DNA of 64,000 bases from Trema orientale (taxonomy: Eukaryota > Streptophyta > Magnoliopsida > Rosales > Cannabaceae): contig JXTC01000309.1 of the NCBI GenBank assembly GCA_002914845.1, forward strand, positions 8,092 through 72,091. The letters run 5' to 3'. The notes below the pieces were generated by a model, which saw nothing but the letters and a program-made list of their open reading frames with translations, was not told where the DNA came from and did not search any database. The position numbers and the translations under genes were made by a program. Position 1 is the stretch's first letter. Each line of letters begins with the position of its first letter. This document shows positions 1 through 12,679 of the stretch, piece by piece.

Positions 1-165
1 TTTTTATATTCATATATTTTTTTTCCCTTAAAAATGTTGTTAGAAAACATTTGCCAAACACCCATTGTTTTTTGAAAACATTATAAATCAGTTTTTGTTC
101 TCATTTCTGAAAACACAATTCTGAAAATAGAAAACAAAAAACAATGCCAAATGGGCCCTTAGTAT
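1..165. repeat. Right end of a truncated TIR-type DNA element (tentative)
   Basis: AT-rich DNA that ends at about position 160 in a GC-richer stretch, CAAATGGGCCCTTAG. Ends of this kind (reverse complement CTAAGGGCCCATTTGG) are common on plant non-autonomous DNA transposons. The left end lies outside the window, so the family and target duplication cannot be tested. Confidence 0.3.
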
Positions 166-245
166 TTTATCTTTCCAATTTTCTATTTTTTATAGATTTA
201 TAGAATAGTATTCGAATTCTCTACCTTTAAGCTTCAACCCCTGAT

Positions 246-418
246 GAAAACCTCTGTTTTATCTATTTTATCTTATACTATAAACTGTATATACAGAATT
301 TTAATGCTCAAAATAATCATTTACTAAAGGATTCAAGAAAACCTCTATTTTATCTTATACTATAAACTGCATATACAGAATTTGAATGCTCAAAATAATC
401 ATTTACTAAAGGATTCAC
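246..418. repeat. Tandem duplication, about 91 + 82 bp
   Basis: Two adjacent copies (246-336 and 337-418) share nearly the same sequence, from AAAACCTCT to ACTAAAGGATTCA. The second lacks about 9 bases near its start. There is no coding content. It is a simple local duplication in intergenic DNA. Confidence 0.8.
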
Positions 419-1102
419 GAAAAAGTTATGAAGACTAACAAGTTATCCCAAATCCGAACCAAAAATCACGTTAAGAAGAAAAAGAAAGGTTAATTATGTA
501 TTTGACACCCAATTCGAAAATTAAATTATGTCTGGATAAAGGAGTCTAACACTCAATCAAAAAGATTAAATTGAATAGGTTACTTGTTCCATTATAAGGT
601 ACAGATCTAAAAAGTTGGGCTTTTAGGGTTTCATATCTCTCTACACAATTTAATCATAACTTGAAACAAACACAATTTCTACCCAAAATATTAGATACGT
701 TTATGATTAAACAAATACTTCACAGCCGTAAATTTTTAGGTAATCAAGCTGTAAATTTATGTAAAACACCTATTTGTGTTTGGATAAGCAAAGAAATTTA
801 ACAAAGAAAGAAAGCAATTTTCAAACATAGAAATTCAATCACATAAATTTTTCTTCTGCATCAATTCCTAATAGTGGTAGCTTAAAATCATATTTTCCTT
901 TTCTTTAGAGAGGAGAGGAATTTATTTTCCCGTTTTCTTGTGCATAAATTTTTTTCCCGTTTTCACAAGGAAAATAAAATAAAATTTCAATAAAAATAAA
1001 TAATTGATTAAACAAAAGAGAGAACTCCTTACATTTTTCAATTAGGGAGCAAAATGGGACCCAAGGGGATTAGTACACGTGTTGCAACCAACTTCCACTA
1101 CA

Positions 1103-1582
1103 TTACATCTGTAGAAGGCGAGCAAGCTGGGTAGGATTGACAACGCCAGCGAAGTGGGCCCCATCGGAACTTAGCAAATCCGCTACCGCCACGTATCTTT
1201 GGAACCTTTCAAGGCACGGCTCGGCTCCTTCTCTCGGCTCGGCTTTACCTTCCCGGCTCTGCTTCGTCTCCTCAGCCGGTTCCAGAGCCGATTCAGCCGC
1301 GTCATCGGCTCGGGCCGCGTCCCACGGCTGGCCGAAGAGAGTTCCCTTGGTGAGGAACTCGTGGGCCAAGTAGCCAGCTAGAAGGTGACTAGAAGAAGCC
1401 GCGCCGGACTCTTTATCCGAGCCGAGCTGAGACTGAGCCGGCTTCAGCTTCTTTGTAGTCGACGTTGACGGTTGGATGACGGCGTCAACACCGCCCTGAT
1501 GAATATGATCTTCTTCTTTGCGCTTTTTGTTTGACAGCGTTAAAGCTCGACGGGGCGGGAGACGCATCGTTTTGGTATTCAT
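1103..1582 (-). CDS. Small plant-specific intronless protein, EDA6-like
   Basis: A single-exon gene of 159 codons in a GC-rich island that stands out from the AT-rich surroundings. The N-terminus is basic (MNTKTMRLPPRRALTLSNKK), the middle is low-complexity, and two conserved-looking blocks follow: LLAGYLAHEFLTKGTLFGQ (around residues 67-85) and a C-terminal block containing RYVAVADLLSSDGAHFAGVV and NPTQLARLLQM. I recall this block pair from a family of short plant proteins often labelled 'embryo sac development arrest 6'-like, but the molecular function is unknown to me. There is no signal peptide or membrane segment. The start is the first ATG; the opposite-strand frames over the same island look like shadows. 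The coding call is fairly sure; the family name is from memory and less sure. Confidence 0.7.
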   Translation of the reverse strand: MNTKTMRLPPRRALTLSNKKRKEEDHIHQGGVDAVIQPSTSTTKKLKPAQSQLGSDKESGAASSSHLLAGYLAHEFLTKGTLFGQPWDAARADDAAESALEPAEETKQSREGKAEPREGAEPCLERFQRYVAVADLLSSDGAHFAGVVNPTQLARLLQM

Positions 1583-3221
1583 ATCTTAAAAAAATTGGGT
1601 GCATGCCACGTCAGATAACAGGGCATTTAAATACACCACAAATCTAATCTAGGGAAGAAAAGATTCCTTTCTAAGGGGGAAAAAAAAAAAAAGCCAAAAG
1701 AGACGTTTGGTAAAAAGTTTCTTTGGAAAAAAAAAAATAATTGGTAAATTTTTTTTTTATGGCAAAAAAAAAAAAAGAAGTGATGAAAAAAATAATTTGA
1801 AAAAAACAAATTATGAGAGAGGAAAGTGTGCAAGAACCAATCACACTAAGAAGGGTCTGCCCAGAACTTCGAGGAGAGAGAGAATAGAAGACGTGAAGGT
1901 ACGAGTAGAAGATTAGAGATGGGAGCCGATTGTCTATATTTATAGATAGGGGAGTAGTGGATTACCCCTTGATTTTACACGAAATCACGTGAATGCCACA
2001 ACCTTCAATGACAAAAATGCCCTCCCCTTTTTTTTAAAAAAAAAACGGAAGGATGAAAACAAATATCGAATCGGATAGATCATTAATTCTTCTTTTTTTT
2101 TTTGGTAGTTGTTAATTGTTATTTACAATTTTCAGATGCATAAGAAATCAAGTACTTAGATACAAATATTTGGTTTCTCTCGATAGAAAATAAAAATTTG
2201 GTTGGTATTAGATGCTGAATAATCAAAAAAAAAAAAACTCATATGCTTTTTGCTATCTAATTTTTCTTTCCTTTGGTTGGCAATATATATGATTTTTTTT
2301 TTTTTTTGGAATTGATTTATATTTTTTATTTTTAAAAGTGAAATAAAAAGTTTTAAAAAAATCCTTAATATATTGTTTGACAAAATTATCATTTTTAATC
2401 ATTTATTTCACTTTAAAAAATAAAAATTTACGCAAACAAGCCAATTAATCATATAAATACTTTATCTAATTTCTTTTTTAGAAAAAACTTCATTTAGACT
2501 ATTTGTATTTGTTAGTATTTTTATTCTTAATTAGTGTTAATGCATTTTCATAGTCTTTTTATAACTCAAATATCTGTTCAAACCTTCATTTAGTCCCATC
2601 AAACTCAAAACTTTGCATATGATTAGGAATGATATTACAATTAATAATAATTGAGTGGGCTACGGAACTAGAGTGTTTGACACAGAGATTGGGCTCTAAA
2701 TAACGCCCGAACGCGATTGGGCTCAACCATACTATTTAGTATTCATTGAATCTAGCGATAACTTTCTTTTTACTTCTTCATAACTAATTAACTAAAGCTA
2801 ATTCCCTAAAGAAAAGGACATTTCATAAATAGTAATTTACAGGGAAGAATACTATGATCATAATGTAGCGGTTGATTCAGACCTTTCAAAAAGATTGGTA
2901 GCTTCATTGCAAAATTAATACTGACTAACGACTAAATATCGATTTCGGTCGAAATATGGGTACTCTAAAATTAAGAAAACAAATATTGATTTCGATGAAA
3001 ATATCGGTACACTAAAATTAAGAAATTCTATGGAAAAAAAACATTGAAGTTTTATATAAAACATAGAAAAATTAAAAGAAGACTTAGTATAATTTAAAAC
3101 CATAAAAATTATATATATTGAAAATACATGAAATAAAAGAAATAGATACAATTATTATAGTTAAACTATTGACATATATAATATCATTTTGTGTAACGTT
3201 CAAAAACATATTTCTAATTGT

Positions 3222-3312
3222 GGTCATAGGTTAGCCTAATGATAATTACATCTCCTCCTAATGTGGAAGGTCCTAAGTTCGAATCCATATTCCCCAAAAG
3301 TGTTCTTATTAA
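3222..3312 (+). repeat. tRNA-related SINE-like segment
   Basis: Contains an A-box-like segment (GGTTAGCCTAATGATAA) followed about 35 bases later by a good B-box (AAGTTCGAATCC), the spacing of a tRNA-derived RNA polymerase III promoter. It does not fold as a functional tRNA from what I can see. Most likely the head of an old SINE; its end and target duplication are not clear. Confidence 0.45.
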
Positions 3313-4594
3313 GTTCTGAATTTTCCACAAAATTTCTCTGAAATTCTTGAGAAAATACACTACAAATTTTCGAAAATCGATATTTTTACCGAAATTATCC
3401 CAGAAAGATTTTTACTCCTAAAAGATGAATTGAAACCCCTAATTTTCTGAAATTTTACCAAAATTTTGGTGAATTTCAGCGAAATTTTTACCCTTGATAC
3501 TGAAGCTCAAATCTTGGTCACTCTTTTTTCTGAATACTTTTTTTTCTCTTTATAACTTCGACATCTATGATAGGATCACCTTGCTATCTCCCTCTTCGAT
3601 AGGTTTTTGTTTTCTTTTTGTTTTTCTTTTTCCATAATATTCATTCTTTTTGTGTAGATGTAGTTATCTAAATACATGATTCTTTTGTTCCACTTCTTAT
3701 GTGAGTTTAATTCCAGATCTAAAATAATCAATGTCAACGAATATTGATCTATACGGAAAGTATGTCACTATGTATTTCAGAAGAGTAAACTTGGATGGTG
3801 GATAGTGTTTTTGGCTTGAAGTCTCCGTTATAAATAGGCAATTGTATTGATAGTTGTTTAAAGTCTCATTGATTATATAATTTATTGTTGAATATATTTT
3901 ATCCTTTTATAATGTCATGGTTAATCATGTGCTAGTGATGAAGTTTCATGATTTACCTATGTTCATTTTACAAATAGAAAGTGAGCTTATTTGATTAGAG
4001 AATTTGTTCACTGAAATTTATAATTGTGAAAGTTTATGCTTTATTAATAGTACGTTTGTTGAAAGTTCATTGAAAGAATGCGATCGCGACTATTCATTCC
4101 TTCTAGTCCTTGGTAATGGAAAGTCCCATAATTTCTGATTTTATTTCAAACATTGTAGCACTAGGTAACATTATTTGTAAATTGTAACCATATTCCTCGT
4201 GTTATGAATCAAGTTTTTCTAATAACCTTAATAGTTTTCAGTTTAAATTATTGTTATAGTTCAATTTGAATGAATGAAACATCTAAAACACCTTCGAATG
4301 TTCTAATTGTGTCGGCTTGGATTCAGTTTAATAATATTCATTGTTTTCTTTTCTCTAAAATAGGAAGAAAAAACAAAGATTTGTTGAATCATCCACTATG
4401 AAAAATGAGAGAAACAAATCATAAGAAGGAAATTTCACATATAAAACTGTAACAAAGTTAAGTTAATCTCAATCTAATTTTCGCACAGTAAATCATAACA
4501 AAAATAAAATAAAATCTATACCCATAGATTTTATTTTATTTTATTTATTTTTTTGAAGGTGGATCATTTAGTATTCGAGTTGGGTAGGGTAGAG

Positions 4595-4947
4595 TAGGGA
4601 TAACTGCAAAAAAGTACCATGAAGTATAACTTTTATGCAATTTTAACTATGTTTTTTTGGCTTTAGCAAAATTATACATCTACATTTTAAATTTCTGCAA
4701 TTTTGTACCTTATGTGTACAAATTTAGTGATTTGTGCTAACCGTTTTAAGTTATTTTCAATATATATATTTTTATGTTAGTTAAGAGAAATAAGATATTC
4801 CCAATTCATATTTCATATTTAGTTAAAAACTTGTTGGTCAATCTATACGTAGAAGGTACAAATTTATAGATATTTGAAATGTAGAGATATTATTTTACAC
4901 AGATCAAAAGATATGGTTAAATCTACAAAAATATTCTATCTCAGGAA
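4595..4947 (+). repeat. TAGGGATAA-family MITE-like element, copy 1
   Basis: Begins TAGGGATAACTGCAAAAAAG and contains AACCGTTTTAAGTTATTTTC, CTTGTTGGTCAATCTATA and GGTACAAATTTATAGATATT in order. The segment 11764-12147 carries the same blocks in reverse complement, so the two are dispersed copies of one AT-rich non-coding element about 350-385 bp long. The right end here is poorly preserved. Confidence 0.6.
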
Positions 4948-5607
4948 TTTACTTATTTTTTATTTTTTATTTTTCAGATAACCAGGTAGAGTATATGAAT
5001 TGGAATCTCTCCTTGCAATGGGAAATTTGAAAATCTTAAAGAACTTGTTTGACAATATTCTTATTTTAAGCGAATTGATTTATTCAAACGACATATTCAA
5101 ATTTCTTCACATGCACTTCACTTTTGATAACAAATGTGAAAGATTATCAAGCAAGCTCTTAATGCTAATAAGTAATGGGCAATTGAATATTATTGTTGTT
5201 AAGACGTAATAAATATGGTAAATAAATTTTCTTTGAATTTTAAATTATTGGCATTTTTTTAATCAAAGTAGCATTATAGACAGGTTAATGAAGTGATAAC
5301 CACTTTTATAAAGTAATAATAATAATAAAATGGTAACCATATTGGGGGCTTTTTGGCACCCAATGTTAATTATTAATACATTTTTTTTTTTCACGTACTT
5401 TAATGTCCTTTTATAATTGACTTCTTACAGCGGTGAGATAAGAAGAAACTGGAAACACTTTATGCATGAATGACATAATGATTTAAATTGAAATCCTAAA
5501 AAAAATGTTAATAAAGTAAAGAACATGTATGCACAAAAATCATCGGGAAACCATTACCATAATCATCGAGTACCATCAAGAATCATCATGAATATCAGGT
5601 TCAACAA

Positions 5608-6533
5608 GGGTTAATGGCATCATTGGTCCCCAACCTATTATCATTTTAGTATATTAATCCTCAAATTTTTTTTTTTGGTGGTATTTAAGTACTAAATGTT
5701 TATTTTTTTTAGAACTATTAGTATTTTTGGCATATTCTATCTAAGATTCTGTTAAAATTTATTTAAATGAGAGAAATTTTACACCATTGATCTCGATTTT
5801 TCAATTGTTTGACAATATGATCCCTAATTTTTATTTTTATATTCATATTTCCGATTAATAATATTACATCTGCTAATCTTTCAGGAAATTAAAATTAAAA
5901 GACGGATATAAAATAAATAGTTCATTTAAAAACTAAATTCAAAAAAGAAAAAAAATTATACTAATAAACCTCAATTTATGTCAAACTATAGTAACTATAT
6001 GAACGAAAAATAATTATCTTATCATTTTTTAAAACTAAAAAAATTCCACATACACGCGTTTACACTAGTCAAATTTGATTGAAAATTTACTATATCCGTT
6101 AAATATTCATGTAATTACAAATGGTTATTCTAAAAATTAATTAACTATTTGCAGTAAATAAGTCTGAAAAGTTTTATAGTTTTCTATTAAATATTCATTT
6201 CTTTATGTAATTGCATCTGTCAATCTTTCAGAAAATTAATTTTTTAGAATTTTAATTTTCCGAAAGATTGACAGATGCTATCTTGTTAATCAGAAATATG
6301 AGTGCAAAAAAAAAAAAATAAGGAACAAATTAGTAAAAAAATGAAAAAATCAAGATTAATAGTATAGAATATCTCTTATTCAAATGAATTTTAACGAAAT
6401 ATTGGATAGAATATGCCAAAAAGACCAATAGTACCAAAAAGATAAACGTTTAGTACTTAAATGTCACAAAAAAAGATTGAGGACTAATATACCAAAATGG
6501 TAATAGATTGGGGACCAGTGGTGCCATTAACCC
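5608..6533. mobile_element. Long-terminal-inverted-repeat (MULE-like) non-autonomous element
   Basis: Starts GGGTTAATGGCATCATTGGT and ends with a diverged reverse complement (ACCAGTGGTGCCATTAACCC). The inverted repeats continue inward for roughly 290 bases on each side, through matching blocks such as TTTTTGGCATATTCTATC and ATCTGCTAATCTTTCAGG. There is no coding capacity. Flanks AATATCAGG and AATATCGGA might be a degraded 9-base target duplication, but they are not both flush with the ends. Long TIRs plus possible 9-base duplication suggest Mutator-like origin. Divergence of the arms suggests considerable age. Confidence 0.6.
6215..6281. repeat. Hairpin inside the long-TIR element
   Basis: An almost perfect palindrome centred near 6248: GCATCTGTCAATCTTTCAGA on one arm and TCCGAAAGATTGACAGATGC on the other. 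It sits next to the inner edge of the right terminal repeat and duplicates that repeat's inner block in inverted order. Confidence 0.7.
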
Positions 6534-7199
6534 AAATATCGGAGACCTTATGACAAAAAACAAAGACCCAAAATTTGAAAAAAATAAAATAAAAAGTTCT
6601 AAAAAATAAATAAATCAACGCATCATCAAAATTTCGATGGATATCTACTAAACATGGTCCTCGAGTCAAAAGTTTTATGAATGCTTGTAGTCCCTTGCAT
6701 TTATGGGTTTCTAACACTTTTACTTATAAAAATAAAAAATAAAAAATAATCACAAAAATATAGAGATCGTTTTTTTTTTTTTTAAATTCCTGTATGGTTT
6801 TTATTACAAAAATATGATTTTTTTAAAAAGTTTTATTTTTTAAGAAAAATACTATTTTTAAAATAATTATTACTTACTAATTTCTGAAAGCTAGTTACCG
6901 ATTACCTGTGGTTACTAGTTACCATCATTCGAAAACTGATTATAAATACCGCACCGAATCTGAAAAAAATAGAGATCACCGTATTTTTCTAAAAGTTTAA
7001 AAATTCCGTAATAAGGCCTAATTTTCACTACATTTATTGAGCCTGTTCCCCACTATAGTGCAGCCCAAAGCTGGGGTCCAAACGTTGTCGGCTTAAAAGC
7101 TTATCCAATACATCATTAAGAAAATGGGCGTACTAACCAAGCCTTGGGTTTATACACACTCTTCGACCTCGTTTTTTGTTTTTTTTTTTTGTGAAAATT

Positions 7200-7606
7200 A
7201 CACTTAATACCCATTTTTTAAAACTTATTTCAAAAATACTTATTTTTAAAACTTCTTTCAAAAATATCTATTTTTATGGTCGACAATTCATATGAAAAAT
7301 ATGAGTAGTCCACATTTACAATGTATATTTTATCTATTAGGTACACATTTCATGTGTAAAATTTAAACGGTATACATTTTAAAATGTGTGCCAATTTTGA
7401 GTGTAAGTTTTATTCACGAAATGTGGACCGCAGTATACATTTAATGCATGAAATATATACCGTGGTCTACATTTCATGTGTAAAACAGTAGTAGTCCACA
7501 TTTCTCCAAAAAAAATATAAAAATGGGTATTTATGAAATGAAAATAAAAAACGGGTATATATGAAAATATGGTTTTAAAACTGGGTATTTATGTACTTTT
7601 CCCCCT
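7200..7606. repeat. AT-rich degenerate inverted repeat
   Basis: The left part reads AATACCCATTTTTTAAAA and the right part ends TTTTAAAACTGGGTATTT, so the two sides are weak inverted copies. In between, the block ACATTTCATGTGTAAAA and close variants recur several times in both orientations. Possibly a very old foldback element; no coding content. Confidence 0.4.
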
Positions 7607-10039
7607 TTTTTTTTAATGAAGGCCTTGTTTTTGTTTTTGTTTTTCAAGGAATTTAAAAAAAAAAAAAAGAAAGAAAAATAGCAAAAACCTCTCATATATG
7701 TTCTACAAAAGGATAAAATACTAGAGATCCATGTATTATTTTGCTTTTTTAGTATCACATAACATGATAAGTGAATTGTCCGTATAATTATATACTATTC
7801 TATTAAATTTATGATATTTCATTCTTAGTAACTACACTGGATGGTATTACAATTTAAAACCTTAAATACTTTATCCAGAAGTTTTCTATATTCAAATCCT
7901 ATTAAAATTTTTCTGAAAAATTTGCTCATTAATTATGGATATTGTCAGAATTCAAATTAATTTGCTAAAAAAAAATCAAAATTCCAAAGAGAGAGAAAGA
8001 GAAAAAGGGGAAAAAAAAAAAAAAGAAGAAGAAGTAAATCATCAGATTTGTTGACTTCTAGGGAAAAAAAAAAAAGGTCCCGTTTGCTTCAGATTTACTA
8101 AGAAAAAAAAAAAAGGTGAAAATTTAATACTTCAGTGCTTTTTTAAGCACACAGCTTCTGTCACTGCATATAGAATTTTTTTTTTTTTTCAACTGTTTTG
8201 GATTATTAGCGTAGCTCTGTGAGCGTATTATTCCATGATGATTATTATATAGAATTTTATTTTTCTGTTGCTATTCACTGAGATGAGTTGTAGATCACTT
8301 TTGTTTATTTATTTTTATAAAAGTAAACTCACAGCTTCTCATATATTAATGTATCTGTATCTTAGAATGAGCAGTATATGCCGCTATGTAGAACGAATTC
8401 GTTATCACTGTAAATAGAGAATTAAAAAGAGCGGAAAAAAATTTCTAATGAAAAAACATTTTTTTAAATGAAAAAAGTTACTTAATATCATTAATTAAGG
8501 GTGTCAAAATCAATAAGTTAATATTATATAATATATATATACGGGTCATGTTTCAATAGAATTTTTTGTTTTTGCTACATAGATAGTTATTTTGACCAGG
8601 TTGAAAATGACTTGCAATAGCAAGTCATTTTAACTTATTGCCATTCTATTCCCATTTTTTTAGAGAATCGAAGCTATTCCATTCTAATTTTTTAGAGAAT
8701 CCTCTTTCTAATAACACTTTTTAAAGAAAAATTTGGAATGATTTTTTTAAAGAAAAAGTTTTTATCAAAATTATTAGTATTGAATAGTTTGATATATACA
8801 AAAAACCCATATTACAAAGAAAGTTAATAGCAAGTTTCGTTTGGAAAAAATAAAAGAAAACCATGATTTAAGTCATTGAGGATTGAGATTCTATTGTGTT
8901 GTTTTTGTACAAATTGGTTGCATTTCAAACAAAAATACAAAACTCAACCATGATTAAACTAAAGATGTTTCTATGTCTCTAAACTTTGTAGAAATATTGT
9001 TTAACACAAATTCTCATATATTCTAACTCCAATCTGGTGTTGACTTAAAAAAATTATTTTATTTTAAAACAACAACTTCCACAACACATGCACAACAAAA
9101 TTAGGTAAAGAGGAATTTTGATTTGTTTTCTTCTTTTGACTATTAACTTATCGTCGTATTATTGGGTAAAAACATATTTTATTTATTATTATTATTATTA
9201 TGAAAGAAATGTTGTCTTATGTTAAAATAAGTCCACATGTAAAATAAAAGAAAATATTAAGAATATTAAGGTAATTAAATATGTAAAATGTGTAAGTGAA
9301 AAAATATATAATACGTCAAATCACAAAAAAAAGAAGAATAATTAGAATTTATCAACTAGATAAGTTATACATAAAAGAAAATTAGTTAAAAAAAATAAAG
9401 TAGTTACACGTGAAATTATGACATAATTAGTATACATCAAAAAGAATTAGTTAAATTAGTTAATATGGGGAAAAAAGAGCATACATGTAGAAAAAAATTT
9501 AAAAAGGGAAAGAAAAATAAACTTATATACAATAAAGAATGAGAATAAAAATACAAAAAATGGAATAGGAATAAGAATAAAAATACAGGAATTGAATGAG
9601 AATGAAAACAAAATAAAAAATCAATGGAAAAGGAATTGAAAAAAAATGTCACAAATAAGTTACAAATTTTTTTTGTCATAAACATCTTTTTATATTTATA
9701 TAGGCATTGATTATATTTTTTTTTTTTTTTTGTAAAATCAGTAATATTATTATAACTATCAAATGAAAATCTAATGGCCTAAATTAGAGTACCCATTTAT
9801 GGAGCAAAAATAAACATCTCCATTAAAATGTGACTCATCTATATATATATATACACATATTTTGAAAGACAATAAGTTAATAAAATTGATGGTTATACTA
9901 AAAAATATAGAGAGACGTGTTTTAGTAATGATATGGGATATCAATGCTAAAAGAAACAGTCTTTAAATTTTTTAATAAGGATCATTTAAATTGGAGGTAC
10001 CTTTATGCAAGTTGGGTTGCGAATGTAGACGCGGTGTGG

Positions 10040-10370
10040 TTAAAATAATTTAGCAAAATCCCAACTGAGTGTAGAGAAAATTATCCATACTACGGAATGT
10101 GAATTAGGCAACTTCTACGGTTAAGCGGGAATTTTGTGGTAGGGAGATGTGCAAGCCTGATCTTGTTAAATGCAATACATGTAAAAATAAATATAAAGAT
10201 ATTAAAAATTATGTACAATTCATATATACATAGTACGGTTTGGCAAAATCCCAATCGAGACAATAGAGCAAATTGGACCTCAACTCACAACGCGAAGAAA
10301 ATTATCCGCACCACACCATACAACGTGAGTTGGGCAACTTCCATCATTAAGGGAGAATATTGTACACCCC
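10040..10370 (+). repeat. Two diverged direct copies of an unknown segment
   Basis: 10053-10135 and 10243-10366 share an ordered set of blocks: GCAAAATCCCAA, GAAAATTATCC, then (A/G)TTGGGCAACTTC or ATTAGGCAACTTC, then TTAAG(C)GGGAATxTTG. An open frame across it (10136-10468) has no recognisable domain. Could be remains of a longer transposon, but no ends are visible. Confidence 0.5.
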
Positions 10371-10867
10371 TACATGATAATACCAATCCTTTTTCTCAAA
10401 GTATTTTTACTCAACCATTTGACTATTTACATCTACGTACAGTCCACATTATTAGAAACAAGATTTAAGGTCATGTATTCTTAAAAAAAAAAAAAAAAGG
10501 GTCATGTATGTAAAAAAAAAAAAAAAAAAAAAGGGTCATGTATGTAATAGGATCAATATTTATTAACTTATTTAGGCATATACAGATAGAGCTAAGCGAT
10601 TCATATCCGAATTCAATAAATTCAATAAACATTTACGGAAATGCTTATTTTTTAAGTGGACATATTAGTAGCATGTAATCCTTTACATTTTAATCAAATC
10701 CGTCGTACTAAAATTTTCTCTTGTAAATTAATAAAATACTAATTTTCACCATGTGTTTTAAAAACTACAAAATATATCCCACTAATTTATCAAATTGAGT
10801 TAAAAATGGCCGTTAAATACTTAAATTTGGTCAAAATTATGTTGCTAAAATGACAATTATACTCTGT

Positions 10868-10996
10868 CACAATTAGTGTTTGGGGGGGGTCAGGGGTTCA
10901 AACCTTGGTAGTGTGTGTGTGTGTGTGTCATTTTCCTTTAATTTGTAGTAAGTGGTGGTCATTAGTTAAGCCCCACTTTCTTTAAAAAAAAAAAAT
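10868..10996 (+). repeat. SINE fragment, 5'-truncated
   Basis: Contains B-box GGTTCAAACC at 10895-10904, a TG microsatellite, the body TTTGTAGTAAGTGGTGGTCA, TTAAGCCCC, and an A-rich tail at about 10984. The body matches the SINE at 29080-29244 in reverse complement (GGGGTTCAAGCTTTGGTAGT...). The A-box half is missing here. Confidence 0.65.
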
Positions 10997-11763
10997 ACTC
11001 TGTCACAATTAATTAAATAGTTAAATAGTTCTTTAATCTTACGAGGGAACACATTGTTTTATTTTAAAAAATTTGTATATTTAAAAAATAAATTTAAATA
11101 TCTAGTCATTTTTTTTGGGGGGTGGGGGGAGGTAAGTTTAATGCATAATTTGACTATTTGATTAGGGGTACTTTGGTCATGTTTCGGATAAAAATTTTAA
11201 AATAGAAATTTGTGAGAAGAAATAAGTTTAACCTAATTTGAAAATTTGATGGTACATTTTGTATTTCCAGGAATACAAGATAGAAATTAGTATTTTTCTA
11301 AAAGTCAAGCATACGTTTTGAGTATCTTACCATTACGACATGATTCTATATGATTTAAGTGGAATTCAAAACAGCAATCTAACTAATTAGGTAATTACAA
11401 AATTAAATAAAGTGTTATTAATGTATTAGTTGGTCAAGAATTATGAAATAAAAATTACAAAGTTGATTCGAGTTCACAAAATGCACTACTAGCTACTTAA
11501 TTTATTCACGAGGAGTTATCGGACTACACTCTCTTATCCATCCTCTTATCTTATTGCTTGACACATAAACTCTATTATGCCTTATATTTTTAAAACGTGA
11601 TATTTTCAGTAAAGTCTATATACAAGAAACGAAAAAGAGAGTGAAAACAAGAGTAGTCCTAGCACCACTCTTTATTTATTTTCCTTATTTTTCGCCTATT
11701 ATGATTCATATTATTATTACAATATGATATTTTCAGTAAAATCCACGTATTAAGTAATGAAAA

Positions 11764-12147
11764 TAGGGTTATTTGCAAAAAACAAAATACTCTGAAATAT
11801 AGCATTCTGCAAATTTAACCATATCTTTTGGTTTGTGTAAAATTATACCTCTATATTTTACATCGCTGTAAATTTATACTTTCTGCATATAAATTGACCA
11901 ACAAATTTCATACTAAATATGAAATTTGAATTTAGGATATCTTATTTCCTGCTGGCTAACACAGAAGATTTATTGAAAATAACTTAAAATAGTTAGCACT
12001 AATAACTGATTAGTACACAGAGGGTAAAAATTTATAGAAATTTAAAATGTAGATATATAATTTTACACAAGACAAAATATATAGTTAAAATTTAAGAAAT
12101 ATCGTACTCTGTGATATTTTTTATTTTTGTTTTGGACAATTATCCCA
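11764..12147 (-). repeat. TAGGGATAA-family MITE-like element, copy 2
   Basis: Reverse-complement relative of 4595-4947: contains ATTGAAAATAACTTAAAAT and ATATAAATTGACCAACAAAT. Ends are TAGGGTTATTTGCAAAAAAC on the left and ACAATTATCCCA on the right, giving short imperfect inverted ends. Confidence 0.6.
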
Positions 12148-12679
12148 TGAACATAAGAGAAATCCTAGCACTATGCTCTTTTTGTTATTCTTACTTCCAA
12201 CCTACCATGGTTTTCAGTAAACACGTCAAAATCTATCAATTATCAAGAAAGTAGAGTAAAGAAAAAACAGAAAATCACTTAAAAAAAAGTTGCACGTGCA
12301 TGTATTATTCGCACATGTACAAAAAGAATTGAATCTGAATTATCCAAAATTTGAAAAAGTAAAATTAAAAAAAAAAAAAAAACCAACAGTAAGGCATTTT
12401 GTCGGCTCTATGAAAGTGTAGTTAATAACCGTTTAACGGCAGAAGACAGAGGAGTAAAATCGGGTGCCACGTGGCAGAGAGCCAGCCTCAGGCAACGTGG
12501 TGGCAGTAAATGAGAATTTGCAGTGGGACCCAAGAGAGAATTATTTTATTTCAAAAAGGCCCTCCCATCGTGTTCTGTTTCACTTCCCTATATATTTTTA
12601 CTCTAAAGAATTCTCTTATTAAATATAAACCTCTCTGTCTGAATATATATCTTCTTCCTTACGATTCCATTCGAAATTT

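Noticed and set aside
1627-1916. Short open frames rich in Phe/Lys on both strands
   Set aside because: Translations of homopolymer T/A tracts, with no domain or splice context.
3222-3312. Genuine tRNA gene
   Set aside because: A- and B-box-like words are present, but I cannot pair an acceptor stem or anticodon arm; a SINE is more likely.
9437-9685. 82-codon hydrophobic Phe/Ser/Leu-rich frame on minus
   Set aside because: Reading of a purine-rich low-complexity stretch; not a believable membrane protein gene.
10136-10468. 110-codon open frame
   Set aside because: Lies over a diverged duplicated repeat; no family resemblance and an AT-driven composition.
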